A stretch of DNA of 29,246 nt, from the IMG/VR virus record IMGVR_UViG_3300027983_000079, positions 1 to 29,246 of that record. One strand, 5' to 3'. The stretch is from a virus. Positions 1-7,273 of this stretch are shown here, one piece after another. The position numbers and the translations under genes were made by a program. The notes below the pieces were generated by a model. That model was not told the origin of the DNA. It was given only the letters and a program-made list of their open reading frames with translations, and searched no databases. How positions within the stretch are numbered: position 1 is the first letter of the stretch; every line of letters begins with the position of its first letter.

Positions 1-279
1 GGTGATATAAAAGTATAATGCCGGGTCGTTCAGATTAACATCATCTGAAAAAACACCAATATTACTAGCTAATATTTTAGAAATATTTACCTCCAATAGA
101 TCATCACCATATCTTGGTTTAATCTTTAATGTTGCTAGTGTGACGAAATCTGAAAAGTTTATCACTTCAACCAAATATCTAAACCCTGGATTAGTAACAT
201 TTGTAGATGATGCGTAAATGTATACTGGATTATATACCGGTGTTAATCTTTGAGGCGACCCTGTTAGTGTTATAGCCAT
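1..279 (-). CDS. N-terminal part of a 574-residue virion protein, cut by the window edge
   Basis: The frame starts at the ATG at 279 and stays open for 93 codons to base 1. It encodes MAITLTGSPQRLTPVYNPVY and so on. Bases 21-146 are identical to the last 126 bases of the window, so on the circular molecule this frame continues into the gene ending at 27655, giving about 574 residues. The start lies two bases past the stop of the gp10-like gene (282), in one late operon. The last six codons here (ALYFYIT) differ from the other copy (VLYGFNN) because bases 1-20 diverge. The N-terminus (TPVYNPVYIYASS, then FRYLVEV) resembles tail or baseplate virion proteins of Bacteroidota phages. The precise function is unknown. 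Confidence 0.8.
   Translation of the reverse strand, partial: MAITLTGSPQRLTPVYNPVYIYASSTNVTNPGFRYLVEVINFSDFVTLATLKIKPRYGDDLLEVNISKILASNIGVFSDDVNLNDPALYFYIT
13..146. repeat. Terminal redundancy, left copy (circular closure)
   Basis: Bases 21-146 equal bases 29121-29246 exactly. Bases 13-19 also match 29113-29119, with one mismatch at 20. A terminal overlap of this size is typical of a circular or circularly permuted molecule assembled as a linear contig. The true circle would be about 29,120 bp. Confidence 0.85.
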
Positions 280-281
280 TA

Positions 282-602
282 TTATTTAAATATTTTTTCT
301 AATTCTTTTTTTAAAGCCTCATCTAATAATTTATCAAGATTATCATTAATAGAATCATTTATAATTTTATCAAAAAAGTGTCTTGGTGTAATATATCTGG
401 TTCCTTCGTCAGGGTATTTTCCATAATCTATCATTGAAAACTCGATAGAGTGTGAGTTGCCTGATTCCTTTACGTCATAATTAATAGAGTCGTATAGATT
501 ACCAGTCTTGATAACATTCTCCTTTACTATCTTATCAATAATCTTTTTCTTAGTACTCTCACCAAATTCATTTAAGAACTCCTCTAAATTAAACTTCTTC
601 AT
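282..602 (-). CDS. HK97 gp10-like head-tail/tail-completion protein
   Basis: This 106-residue protein matches the HK97 gp10-like neck/tail-completion family in length and pattern. It has a charged helical N-terminus, then TGNLYDSINYDV, a short beta section, and the family-typical DYGKYPDEGTRYI at about residues 58-70 followed by PRHFFDKII. Proteins of this family act at the head-tail interface or in tail completion. It is the last small morphogenesis gene before the large tail-tip genes, and its TAA is two bases before the next ATG. The start at 602 directly abuts a TATAACCAATTAT element. Confidence 0.75.
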   Translation of the reverse strand: MKKFNLEEFLNEFGESTKKKIIDKIVKENVIKTGNLYDSINYDVKESGNSHSIEFSMIDYGKYPDEGTRYITPRHFFDKIINDSINDNLDKLLDEALKKELEKIFK

Positions 603-615
603 ATAATTGGTTATA
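603..615 (-). promoter_or_regulatory. TATAACCAATTAT element, 0 nt from the start codon
   Basis: The minus-strand sequence TATAACCAATTAT abuts the ATG of the gp10-like gene. The same 13-mer, or a near match, precedes six other minus-strand genes. It may be a phage promoter giving a nearly leaderless mRNA, or a translation signal. Confidence 0.5.
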
Positions 616-633
616 TAAGTTTATTGTATGTTT

Positions 634-738
634 TTAAATAACACAGTACCAACCAATTTCATCTTCCTCAATCTCATACCAAAAAACGGTTGATACCATA
701 TTACAGCCTCAGTCAAAATATAATTTAGTAGTATCCAT
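634..738 (-). pseudogene. Degenerate copy of the 49-residue gene at 889-1038
   Basis: This segment starts with the same codons as its neighbour (ATG GAT ACT ACT AAA TTA TAT) and ends identically (EEDEIGWYCVI then TAA). Relative to the intact copy it lacks 45 bases, an in-frame deletion whose junction creates a TGA after nine codons. TGA is clearly used as a stop elsewhere here, for example at ATGA overlaps, so this copy should not give full-length product. An internal ATG at 699 could still start a 21-residue peptide, MVSTVFWYEIEEDEIGWYCV plus I. Confidence 0.7.
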
Positions 739-888
739 AAAAATCACAGTAGTTTTAAATTACCCCTAGACTACCAACTATGCTAACATACGATTTAGAG
801 GCTTAGTAGTTGATAGTTATTACTCATAACCTTAATCAAACTTACCTGTCTTCGATCCCTTACGCTTCAGGCTACTATGATTATGTTT
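739..888 (-). other. 150-bp spacer between the duplicated genes, with a stable minus-strand hairpin
   Basis: I see no convincing reading frame here. On the minus strand the arms at 817-807 (ACTATCAACTA) and 780-770 (TAGTTGGTAGT) form 11 pairs, one of them a G-U. They are extended by CTAA/TTAG (806-803 with 786-783) across a two-base bulge. The G-U is possible only in the minus-strand RNA. It may be a structured intercistronic RNA or a remnant of the duplication. The last bases before the pseudogene (encoding DFYGYY then stop) echo the C-terminus of the receptor-binding gene. Confidence 0.4.
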
Positions 889-1038
889 TTAAATAACACA
901 GTACCAACCAATTTCATCTTCTTCAATCACATACCAAAAAATGGTTGATTCCATATTACAGCCTCGGTACTCAGCTTCTGCTGCGGAATACGCCTCAGCC
1001 AATTCTTTAGAGTCGAAATATAATTTAGTAGTATCCAT
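889..1038 (-). CDS. Small acidic 49-residue protein, intact copy of a duplicated gene
   Basis: The product begins MDTTKLYFDSKELAEAYSAA and ends EEDEIGWYCVI. It is acidic, with an alanine/glutamate-rich helix at residues 11-25 and an aromatic C-terminal strand. I do not recognise it. Its ATG lies inside the last codons of the receptor-binding gene (14-base overlap with that gene's TACTACTAA end), which suggests translational coupling. A broken copy lies downstream at 634-738. A chaperone or accessory factor for the preceding fibre-like protein is a guess based on position only. Confidence 0.65.
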   Translation of the reverse strand: MDTTKLYFDSKELAEAYSAAEAEYRGCNMESTIFWYVIEEDEIGWYCVI

Positions 1039-1912
1039 AAAAGTTTCTTTGATTTGTTTCTATTATTGTTCTTTCAGCTTGTAAAAAGTCGTTGAAATAT
1101 ATTTGTTCCATTCGTCTTGTAGTAAGACCACTACCATCGTATGAATTGGGCCATATCTCAACCCTTTGGTTAGTAGATTGGTTAGTCCATACTGAAGAAG
1201 TAGTGAGGTCAACGCCAGTCATATTACTAATGGTTTCAACCCCATTATACACAAGCATATCGTTACTACCGCCTGAAATATCATTACCATTAGCAAAAGC
1301 ACTCGTAAATGGGATTGTCGACAAAACTTGTCTGATTTTATATCCAAGACCTAATATAAAATAAGTAGGACTACTTGTGGCATATGCACTCCACCTACCA
1401 ATAGCTCCAGTTTTCCTTGTTTGACCAATAGTGTCATCTGGAAGGTCACGACCGCTCATTTTACTAACATCAAAAGCAGCACAGTTACTACCAGTATAAG
1501 GTAGTGGAGACATAACGTATCTACCAAAAGTACTAAGTTTACCAGGCATTGCAGGCTTACCAAAACTATCGGTCTGCATAACACCTCCTACAATCATAGA
1601 GTGTTGCCTATTTCCCATTACGTCAAAGAAAAATGTTCCATTTATATGACTGTAAATTCTGGTTATAACTCCATTTCCACCATTAGATAGTCCAGTTGCA
1701 GTGCCATCAGTTAGTTGGGTAGGTGTGAAATCAAATTCCTGATTACCATTGCTCGGCATTCTTAATCTAACTACTGGACTACCTACATAAGAAGCCTTTA
1801 AGTATCTGGAAAATGATACAGCGTATGATGCTGATGATGTTATCTCATCTAAGATATAACTGGACGATGGTGCAGAGGCGAAGCTATTCCAATATGTAAA
1901 TCTCTTAGACAT
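1025..1912 (-). CDS. Lectin-like (LamG/ArfB-type) receptor-binding or tail adhesin protein
   Basis: This 295-residue protein looks like the concanavalin/LamG-like domains on phage tail fibres and adhesins. After a short N-terminus it has AYAVSFSRYLKASYVGSPVV at about residues 30-49, then RLRMPS and FDFTPTQLTDG, close to the family pattern of SxRxLxxSYxGxxxxVRR followed by a DIGF/LD segment. It ends ERTIIETNQRNFYGYY, again like the terminal helix and YYG of these domains. No catalytic motif was recognised, so glycan or surface binding is more likely than hydrolysis. Its start overlaps the upstream stop by eight bases. The 3' end was included in the duplication that produced the two 49-residue copies. 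Confidence 0.6.
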   Translation of the reverse strand: MSKRFTYWNSFASAPSSSYILDEITSSASYAVSFSRYLKASYVGSPVVRLRMPSNGNQEFDFTPTQLTDGTATGLSNGGNGVITRIYSHINGTFFFDVMGNRQHSMIVGGVMQTDSFGKPAMPGKLSTFGRYVMSPLPYTGSNCAAFDVSKMSGRDLPDDTIGQTRKTGAIGRWSAYATSSPTYFILGLGYKIRQVLSTIPFTSAFANGNDISGGSNDMLVYNGVETISNMTGVDLTTSSVWTNQSTNQRVEIWPNSYDGSGLTTRRMEQIYFNDFLQAERTIIETNQRNFYGYY

Positions 1913-3014
1913 AAGTTCCTTTTATTTTAGAGAATCCCAAATCAGTTGTTATCGTTCTATTTGATGATATTGTGTCACCGACATCTAATACGGTGGGATC
2001 AACGAATGTCACAAATGCACCACTGTTAATGCTGAATGTTATATCACCACTACTTCCATCATCTGTGGCACTAGTAAAAGTTCCTGCATTGTCCCAATCA
2101 ATTATCAAGTCTCCCGTCTGGTCATCACCAATTAGAAAACCGAACTGGATGAACAACTCTTGTACTTGGGGAATACAGAACACATCGGTTACACTTGGTT
2201 GAAAATAAGTAGAACCATCTGAATCAGTTACTTCGATATCAGGTAAAATTAATAAACCACCTGCAGCGATAACATCCAGATATGTTGCATCTGTATTCTG
2301 TACTGTTGCATCTCCACAAGGTGTTATATCACAAATTATCGAGTCACCATATGGAGTCGCCTGTGATGAACCGTCTGTTTGAGTCCACTCTACATCTCCT
2401 ATAAGAACCGATCCAAGGTTGTCATTAATCGCGGTCAAAACCCCATAATCAACACCGTAACTATTCTCTATATTTAAAGTGTATATCGTTCCCGATGCAG
2501 GACTTCCCATAAACGATCCATTGATATTAACTATCACTGGATCACAAGTAACTGGTACCGAACTCGTTAAACCAAATGGTATACTACAATCAGACCCCTC
2601 GGTTCCTACCTCTATATTCATATCACAATACCAACCGGCTGTGTAATCCATTATAACTGATTTAATTGCAACCAATCGTGGCTCATCTAATAGGGAAAAA
2701 CTATTATTCTGATTAAGTCTCAACCAATTTGTAAAATCTCTTGCAATGGATAATTGGTCTGATAGAACATCTCTCTCGTTGGAATCATCCTTCTCCAATA
2801 GGTCAAGGAAATATACTCGTATAGAATATGAACTGACTGAGTTCTCTAAAAATGTAACATCCTCAGGTACAACCCACATAATGGGCCATAGTACATTACT
2901 AGTTGCAAAAGGTCCAAGGTCGTCATAAAATCCTGATTCGAACCTTTTTATCTGAAGGTGTAGAGAAGCGAACTCATCATCTATTCTATCAATAAAAGAG
3001 TTATAAGTGTCCAT
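1905..3014 (-). CDS. Tail-completion-like protein with C-terminal Ig/carbohydrate-binding-like region
   Basis: This 369-residue protein appears to have two parts. Residues 1 to about 140 are helical and mixed (DTYNSFIDRIDDEFASLHLQ; IRVYFLDLLEKDD; DFTNWLRLN) and resemble tail-terminator or tail-completion proteins of Bacteroidota siphophages. The remainder is low in charge and rich in beta strands (Ser, Thr, Gly, Asp), including LPDIEVTDSDGSTYFQPSV, a pattern seen in virion decoration modules of such phages. It sits between the tail-assembly chaperones and the receptor-binding gene. A TATAACCAATTAT element lies 23 bases upstream. The assignment is from pattern and position only. Confidence 0.5.
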   Translation of the reverse strand: MDTYNSFIDRIDDEFASLHLQIKRFESGFYDDLGPFATSNVLWPIMWVVPEDVTFLENSVSSYSIRVYFLDLLEKDDSNERDVLSDQLSIARDFTNWLRLNQNNSFSLLDEPRLVAIKSVIMDYTAGWYCDMNIEVGTEGSDCSIPFGLTSSVPVTCDPVIVNINGSFMGSPASGTIYTLNIENSYGVDYGVLTAINDNLGSVLIGDVEWTQTDGSSQATPYGDSIICDITPCGDATVQNTDATYLDVIAAGGLLILPDIEVTDSDGSTYFQPSVTDVFCIPQVQELFIQFGFLIGDDQTGDLIIDWDNAGTFTSATDDGSSGDITFSINSGAFVTFVDPTVLDVGDTISSNRTITTDLGFSKIKGTYV

Positions 3015-3037
3015 AATTTTTAATATTTGTTGTTTAT

Positions 3038-3050
3038 ATAATTGGTTATA
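3038..3050 (-). promoter_or_regulatory. TATAACCAATTAT element, 23 nt upstream of the tail-completion gene
   Basis: This is an exact copy of the 13-mer in the gap between the second chaperone gene (start 3821) and the 369-residue gene. It is one of seven sites on the minus strand. Confidence 0.5.
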
Positions 3051-3068
3051 TGAATATATCTATTGTTT

Positions 3069-3821
3069 TTAACCCATCTTTAAATTCTTCATCATACCAA
3101 GTACATTAAAAGCCTGATAAACTTTCATTGACGTTGCCTCCAACATTTTAGTTGGATCATTGTTAGCTAATCTTAACAACATTATTTCCCAACCATATCC
3201 TGTAACGTTCTTATGTCCATAATATTCTTCTCTTTCCTTACCGGTCATATCCTTTAATATTTCCTTTTCCTCCGATTCGTTTAATTCCTTATACTTTTCC
3301 TCGAATAATCCTTCATAAGTCGTGTAAATACTGGTCTTAAACTTTAGATAATCTATTATAACACCATAAACATCTTCTATTATTGACATTTCAAAGACAG
3401 AATTTCTTATGTCTAACCAGTCACCATACTTTTCATAGATATCTTTATTCAAATAATCACCCTTCTTCTCTATTTTTCTGTATAATATAGAGAATATCTT
3501 CGGTAGGTTATAGATATATTCGTCCGAGAATAGGTGTTCAAGGTCAATAAACGCTCCGAACTCAAGTTCTTTAAACGGTACTAGATAAAAATCATCACCA
3601 TTAATATTAATATGTGTCTTATATTCCTTGGCTATAGGTTGGAATATAAATCCAATCTCTTTTTTCATCTCCAATATTACATCATAATCCAATGATTCTA
3701 TCTCATCCAGTGGTCTGTCAAAAACAATAGATAGTATTTCGAATACATCATCTACGTTCTCAACATTGTCTATAATTTCAATATAAGATGATAACGTTAT
3801 GACATCCCATCCTTTAAGCAT
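3069..3821 (-). CDS. Probable tail-assembly chaperone, second of two
   Basis: This protein of about 250 residues is rich in helices. It contains FYLVPFKELEFGAFIDLEHL (about residues 78-97), a pattern seen in tail-assembly-chaperone-like proteins of Bacteroidota phages, and ends with a helical segment (NDPTKMLEATSMKVYQAFNV). The ATG at 3821 overlaps the upstream stop in the eight-base ATGCTTAA, which suggests coupled translation. A TTG at 3830 is a weaker alternative start. The relative frame is +1/-2, which would fit a G/GT-type pair, but I saw no clear slippery heptamer, so separate initiation is preferred. Confidence 0.5.
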   Translation of the reverse strand: MLKGWDVITLSSYIEIIDNVENVDDVFEILSIVFDRPLDEIESLDYDVILEMKKEIGFIFQPIAKEYKTHININGDDFYLVPFKELEFGAFIDLEHLFSDEYIYNLPKIFSILYRKIEKKGDYLNKDIYEKYGDWLDIRNSVFEMSIIEDVYGVIIDYLKFKTSIYTTYEGLFEEKYKELNESEEKEILKDMTGKEREEYYGHKNVTGYGWEIMLLRLANNDPTKMLEATSMKVYQAFNVLGMMKNLKMG

Positions 3822-4320
3822 ATTTATCAATAAGTATTTTTAGAAAAGGTAATACATAATCAGCCGTCATATACTCGTTAAATATAATCTCTCTTTTGTT
3901 CTCACTCGTATTGCCGTCTGAATAAAGGGTTGCAGCCATTTTAGAAATATAGAAAATATTATCTTGTTTCATAGCCTGTGATATACTCTTAATCTGTCTA
4001 GCTTTAAATATAAACCTATCAGTATTGCCAACCAGTTTATAAACAACTCCATCGTGTGTAAATGATTCCTTGGGTACCTCCGTCTCTATATCTGCTTTAA
4101 CCGCCGATAAGATATCATCAATCACCTCAATATCAATATCCTCCAATTGGTCTTTACTTATCTCTCCGTCTATTAAACACTCTATCATAGATAATGATTT
4201 ATCAATAGGATCCATTTCTTTTTGTGCAACCGATGATAGTTGTTGAAATCTATCTAAGTTTAACTCCGACAATTCATTATAAACGTTAAAATCCTTTTCA
4301 TTAATTCTGATTACTCTCAT
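3814..4320 (-). CDS. Probable tail-assembly chaperone, first of two
   Basis: This 168-residue protein has a beta-rich start (MRVIRINEKDFNVYNELSEL) followed by helices, including a segment about recognising total length or counts of residues (DPIDKSLSMIECLIDGE). Its size and its overlap with a larger helical partner gene fit the role of a lambda gpG-like chaperone that coats the tape measure before tube polymerisation. The assignment rests on synteny and architecture. No diagnostic motif is visible. Confidence 0.45.
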   Translation of the reverse strand: MRVIRINEKDFNVYNELSELNLDRFQQLSSVAQKEMDPIDKSLSMIECLIDGEISKDQLEDIDIEVIDDILSAVKADIETEVPKESFTHDGVVYKLVGNTDRFIFKARQIKSISQAMKQDNIFYISKMAATLYSDGNTSENKREIIFNEYMTADYVLPFLKILIDKYA

Positions 4321-4367
4321 ATAATTTATTTTATTTTAATATATATATTGAGTATAAAATACGTCTT

Positions 4368-4871
4368 TTAGATAAAAATAATTGGTGAGTTATAAGGTGA
4401 TGAACTATTTGGTGGCATATCATCATTGTTATCGTTCTCATATTCTGTAAACAATGAACCGTTAGCACATAGGTATTTAATAAGTCGTTGCTCATAAAAC
4501 TCTGCTCTATCCATAATCAGGCTTCTTAGATAACGGAGGATCTCCAGGTCTGTCGATGCCGAATAATCCCCGTTCTGTGTCATAACACCTTTGTTTTTTA
4601 TTTGAAAATTTATAAAAGGTAGACACATCTCAGCAGTTCTATTAGCCAAAGCCGGCTTAATATAACTAAGTAATATTGATTCATCAGCCGTTAATGTATT
4701 TGCGATAAACTTATTCTGTAGATAAACATAAAAGTTGGTACCCAATATATCCTGTATATTTGAGTCCTGTGATATTTCAGCAGTTGGTTTAATCTCAATC
4801 CACTCAACCATTGGTCCGATAGGTGTAAAGGCTTTTATATATTGTTCTGTTATAAATAGTGTTAGTGCCAT
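4368..4871 (-). CDS. Head-tail connector/adaptor candidate
   Basis: This 167-residue protein starts MALTLFITEQYIKAFTPIGP and continues with IQDILGTNFYVYLQNKF, LLSYIKPALANRTAEMCLPF and a long helix ending EQRLIKYL. The order of an N-terminal FITE-YIK-FTPI segment, an ILG segment and then helices is typical of short head-completion (gp6-like) proteins found just after the portal in Bacteroidota phages. The C-terminus (about residues 142-167) is acidic, then Ser/Pro-rich, and probably disordered. It lies 69 bases downstream of the portal stop, in a gap filled by the 66-bp repeat. Confidence 0.5.
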   Translation of the reverse strand: MALTLFITEQYIKAFTPIGPMVEWIEIKPTAEISQDSNIQDILGTNFYVYLQNKFIANTLTADESILLSYIKPALANRTAEMCLPFINFQIKNKGVMTQNGDYSASTDLEILRYLRSLIMDRAEFYEQRLIKYLCANGSLFTEYENDNNDDMPPNSSSPYNSPIIFI

Positions 4872-4881
4872 ATTATTTCAT

Positions 4882-4947
4882 TTCTTCTTTTTTTGTGTAT
4901 AATTCTACCTCGTTTAAAACGAAGGTAGATCCAATCCCACTCATTGA
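4882..4947. repeat. 66-bp direct repeat, distal copy after the portal stop
   Basis: This segment is identical over 66 bases to 4974-5039, with an offset of 92. In its own frame it encodes SMSGIGSTFVLNEVELYTKK and then EEMK plus stop, a second, out-of-frame version of the portal C-terminus. Confidence 0.85.
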
Positions 4948-6164
4948 ATGAATCCTAGTACTTTTTCAATGACTTCTTCTTTTTTTGTGTATAATTCTAC
5001 CTCGTTTAAAACGAAGGTAGATCCAATCCCACTCATTGATAATAGTCCATTAATGATAGCCTCAATCTGTCTTTGTTCTGGTTGTATGGACTGCTTGTTA
5101 AAAATCTCAAAAGATATGTCTATATCACCATCTCCAAATCCTTTAGGAACTGGGAGCCCCATAACACTAGGACTTATTTTATGTGAGTAACAAATATTCA
5201 ATGATGCTTGCTCACCCGTAACAATAAATTGTTTATCTAAATTGGACGTTGCAACCGGTGTTATAGTCGGTGCATTTTCAGGCCCATTGGCCCAAAGTAT
5301 AGTTGGCTTACCTGTTCTCTCAGGCCCAATCGCATCTTGTACCGATTTTATGATGGATCTTTGGTCCTCACGTGTGTCCGGTATTTTATGGAACTGGAAT
5401 ATCATACCAGGATTAACACTATTCTTTAGATTAGAGTTATGAAAATTACCTATATTACCATCCAATTGGATCCACTCCTTACCTGGTATATAATCCGGTA
5501 GAGTGTAGAACTTAGTCTCTGGGTTTTTCTTAACATATCTTATCACCTCAACCTTTTGCTCCTTATCAGACCGGTTAAAGTTGGGGTATTCCTTTACCTG
5601 GTATCTTCCATATTCTCTCCAATCAAATGAATAAGAATACTTCAATATTTTACTAGGGTTAGTAGGGTCTGGGTTTAGTCTGACCGATGATGGTTGTAAT
5701 CTTTCAACCTTTATCAGTTTAGATTTTGTCGAGTTCCAATATAATTTTAAATAAACAGTGTTATGTAACAACCAGTCCAATGTAATCTCTAACAATAAAT
5801 TATTAAGATCACCATCACCTGATATAAAATTAATAAATTGTGACAACTCTACTTTTTTCATAGGGTCTAATAACTCAGATCCTTTCAACTCAAAGCCATT
5901 GCCACATATTAAATTCTTCTTAAAATCTATAATAGCCGAGTGTAACCCAGAGGTGTTATAAAGGCTATCAATTTCCTGTGGGAACAAGTTACCCGGTCCG
6001 AATCTTACATAACCATTTCCACTATAAGTCTCGATCCAAGGTTTAGACAATAGGTCAGATCCTCTACCATTTGTATAATAATCACCATAAGAGTGGAACT
6101 CCATTTTAGTTTCAACTATTGGTGTCTTAACATTTCTATTAAATTCAAAACCGAATATATTCAT
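4941..6164 (-). CDS. Portal protein
   Basis: This 407-residue protein is a phage portal, the dodecameric ring through which DNA is packaged. Supporting patterns are an N-terminal YVRFGPGNLFPQEIDSLYNT, LHSAIIDFKKNLICGNGFEL, a central DWLLHNTVYLKLYWN strand region, LQPSSVRLNP, and ISPSVMGLPVPKGFGDGDID followed by an amphipathic helix region. A directly repeated 66-bp segment (offset 92, not a multiple of three) surrounds the stop. The in-frame copy gives KKEEVIEKVLGFIQ-stop, whereas the second copy would end KKEEMK-stop. The present C-terminus therefore appears to have been changed by a recent duplication. The gene lies downstream of the capsid gene. Confidence 0.85.
   Translation of the reverse strand: MNIFGFEFNRNVKTPIVETKMEFHSYGDYYTNGRGSDLLSKPWIETYSGNGYVRFGPGNLFPQEIDSLYNTSGLHSAIIDFKKNLICGNGFELKGSELLDPMKKVELSQFINFISGDGDLNNLLLEITLDWLLHNTVYLKLYWNSTKSKLIKVERLQPSSVRLNPDPTNPSKILKYSYSFDWREYGRYQVKEYPNFNRSDKEQKVEVIRYVKKNPETKFYTLPDYIPGKEWIQLDGNIGNFHNSNLKNSVNPGMIFQFHKIPDTREDQRSIIKSVQDAIGPERTGKPTILWANGPENAPTITPVATSNLDKQFIVTGEQASLNICYSHKISPSVMGLPVPKGFGDGDIDISFEIFNKQSIQPEQRQIEAIINGLLSMSGIGSTFVLNEVELYTKKEEVIEKVLGFIQ
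4974..5039. repeat. 66-bp direct repeat, copy inside the portal gene
   Basis: This copy is read in the portal frame and encodes MSGIGSTFVLNEVELYTKK. It is separated from the distal copy by 26 bases that encode VIEKVLGF in the portal frame. Confidence 0.85.
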
Positions 6165-6179
6165 TATTTCTTATTATTT

Positions 6180-7172
6180 TTATAAATAGATATTATCTAT
6201 CTCACTACTATAATTAACAGGATATCCGCTGACAAAATATTTACCCTCTTCTAATATTCTACCAGTTGTGCCAGCAATAGATAATGTTGCTGTTATAGCC
6301 TCATAGACCTCATACTTACCCCAACCATATTCTAAATTAACCTCACCCAATGATGGGTCATCCCTACCTTCAATAAAGGTTTGTTGATAACCAATTTTAC
6401 TCATATCAAAGTCTAAAGGTAAATCAGGCCACTGAGTTACATCCAACCCGAACGTCCAACTTAGATCTTCATAAGGATATACACCAATATAAGCATCACC
6501 TACTGCTATAGTTGCACCATCACCATCGAACCATCTAGTATCAAGACTTCTTGGAACCGGTGACCCACTGAAGAAATCTATTATCTCTGGTTCGTCAATT
6601 AAACCGTCATAGGTAACACAGTCATAAGTAATAAATATATCAGCGAACTGAGGCACTATAAATGATGGTGTTCCTGTTAAATCTAATTCGAATAATATAT
6701 TAAATGTGTTTATAACACCATCATCAAATTCTAAACTAAATCTTACACTTAGTGTCCAGCTAGTGTTAGCGTCATACAAGAAGCTCTGTGGATCATCAAC
6801 ACCACCAGCTGATGAATCAATATTAATCAGAACCCCGTTCTCGTATTGCTCTATATCTAATCTAGCTACTGTTGGCGTTCCTGTCGAGTATCCAACGAAG
6901 AACTTCTCCATACCTATTGTTACACCACTAGCATCAAAATCTAAGTAAAGATCCGGAATAGAAAACGCTCTTTTACACTCTCCATCATCTTCAATTAAAT
7001 CAAATTGGTTATATCTTCTCGGGTATGATGACGTGTCAGTCATATTAAACAAAGTACTAACACCGCTATTATCATTAGTAAAACTAAATAGATAATTCGG
7101 AACCGGTATAACACTCTTCTCAGTCAATGTGAATATCACACTATTAGTAGCATCTTTATTTATTGTTATCAT
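6180..7172 (-). CDS. Ig-like beta-rich virion protein of unknown role
   Basis: This 330-residue protein opens MITINKDATNSVIFTLTEKS and continues NYLFSFTNDNSG and then SYPRRYNQFDLIED. The same arrangement opens many virion-associated proteins of Bacteroidota phages. It is beta-rich throughout, with many Asp/Thr/Gly and few Lys, and has no catalytic motif that I recognise. It lies between the tube and portal genes, 15 bases from the portal ATG, with a TATAACCAATTAT-like element 17 bases upstream and a hairpin terminator beyond that. A head decoration, neck or fibre role is possible. Confidence 0.55.
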   Translation of the reverse strand: MITINKDATNSVIFTLTEKSVIPVPNYLFSFTNDNSGVSTLFNMTDTSSYPRRYNQFDLIEDDGECKRAFSIPDLYLDFDASGVTIGMEKFFVGYSTGTPTVARLDIEQYENGVLINIDSSAGGVDDPQSFLYDANTSWTLSVRFSLEFDDGVINTFNILFELDLTGTPSFIVPQFADIFITYDCVTYDGLIDEPEIIDFFSGSPVPRSLDTRWFDGDGATIAVGDAYIGVYPYEDLSWTFGLDVTQWPDLPLDFDMSKIGYQQTFIEGRDDPSLGEVNLEYGWGKYEVYEAITATLSIAGTTGRILEEGKYFVSGYPVNYSSEIDNIYL

Positions 7173-7189
7173 ATGGAAAAAGTTCCTTT

Positions 7190-7202
7190 ATAATTGGTTA
7201 TG
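7190..7202 (-). promoter_or_regulatory. CATAACCAATTAT element, 17 nt upstream of the Ig-like virion gene
   Basis: This matches the recurrent 13-mer at 12 of 13 positions. It lies just downstream (in minus-strand sense) of a hairpin with a T run, as expected for a new transcription start after a terminator. Confidence 0.5.
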
Positions 7203-7230
7203 TTAAAAATTAAAATGTTTATAAAAAAAA

Positions 7231-7258
7231 CCCACCTGTTCGGATGGGTTTTTTATTT
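7231..7258 (-). terminator. Rho-independent terminator after the tail-tube gene, probably bidirectional
   Basis: The segment at 7231-7247 reads CCCACCTGTTCGGATGGG on the plus strand, a six-pair GC-rich stem with one bulged base. It is flanked by a run of eight A on one side and six T on the other, so either strand gives a stem followed by a U run. It separates the tail-tube gene from the next unit, which starts from its own TATAACCAATTAT-like element. Confidence 0.75.
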
Positions 7259-7273
7259 TATAACTAAATTTTA

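Noticed and set aside
634-738. Recoded TGA (read as Trp) rescuing the broken small gene
   Set aside because: TGA terminates several genes at ATGA overlaps, for example at 16477, 16800 and 17938, so the standard code is in use.
840-880. tRNA fragment on the plus strand (TTCGATC loop-like sequence)
   Set aside because: The flanking bases do not pair as a T-arm, and no acceptor or anticodon stem could be built.
634-1912. Diversity-generating retroelement (template/variable repeat at the 3' end of an adhesin gene)
   Set aside because: There is no reverse transcriptase in the window. The two repeat copies differ by a deletion and scattered changes rather than by adenine-specific substitutions.
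3814-3830. Programmed frameshift joining the two tail-assembly chaperones
   Set aside because: No convincing slippery heptamer was seen, and the second gene has its own ATG in an eight-base overlap. Coupled initiation is simpler.
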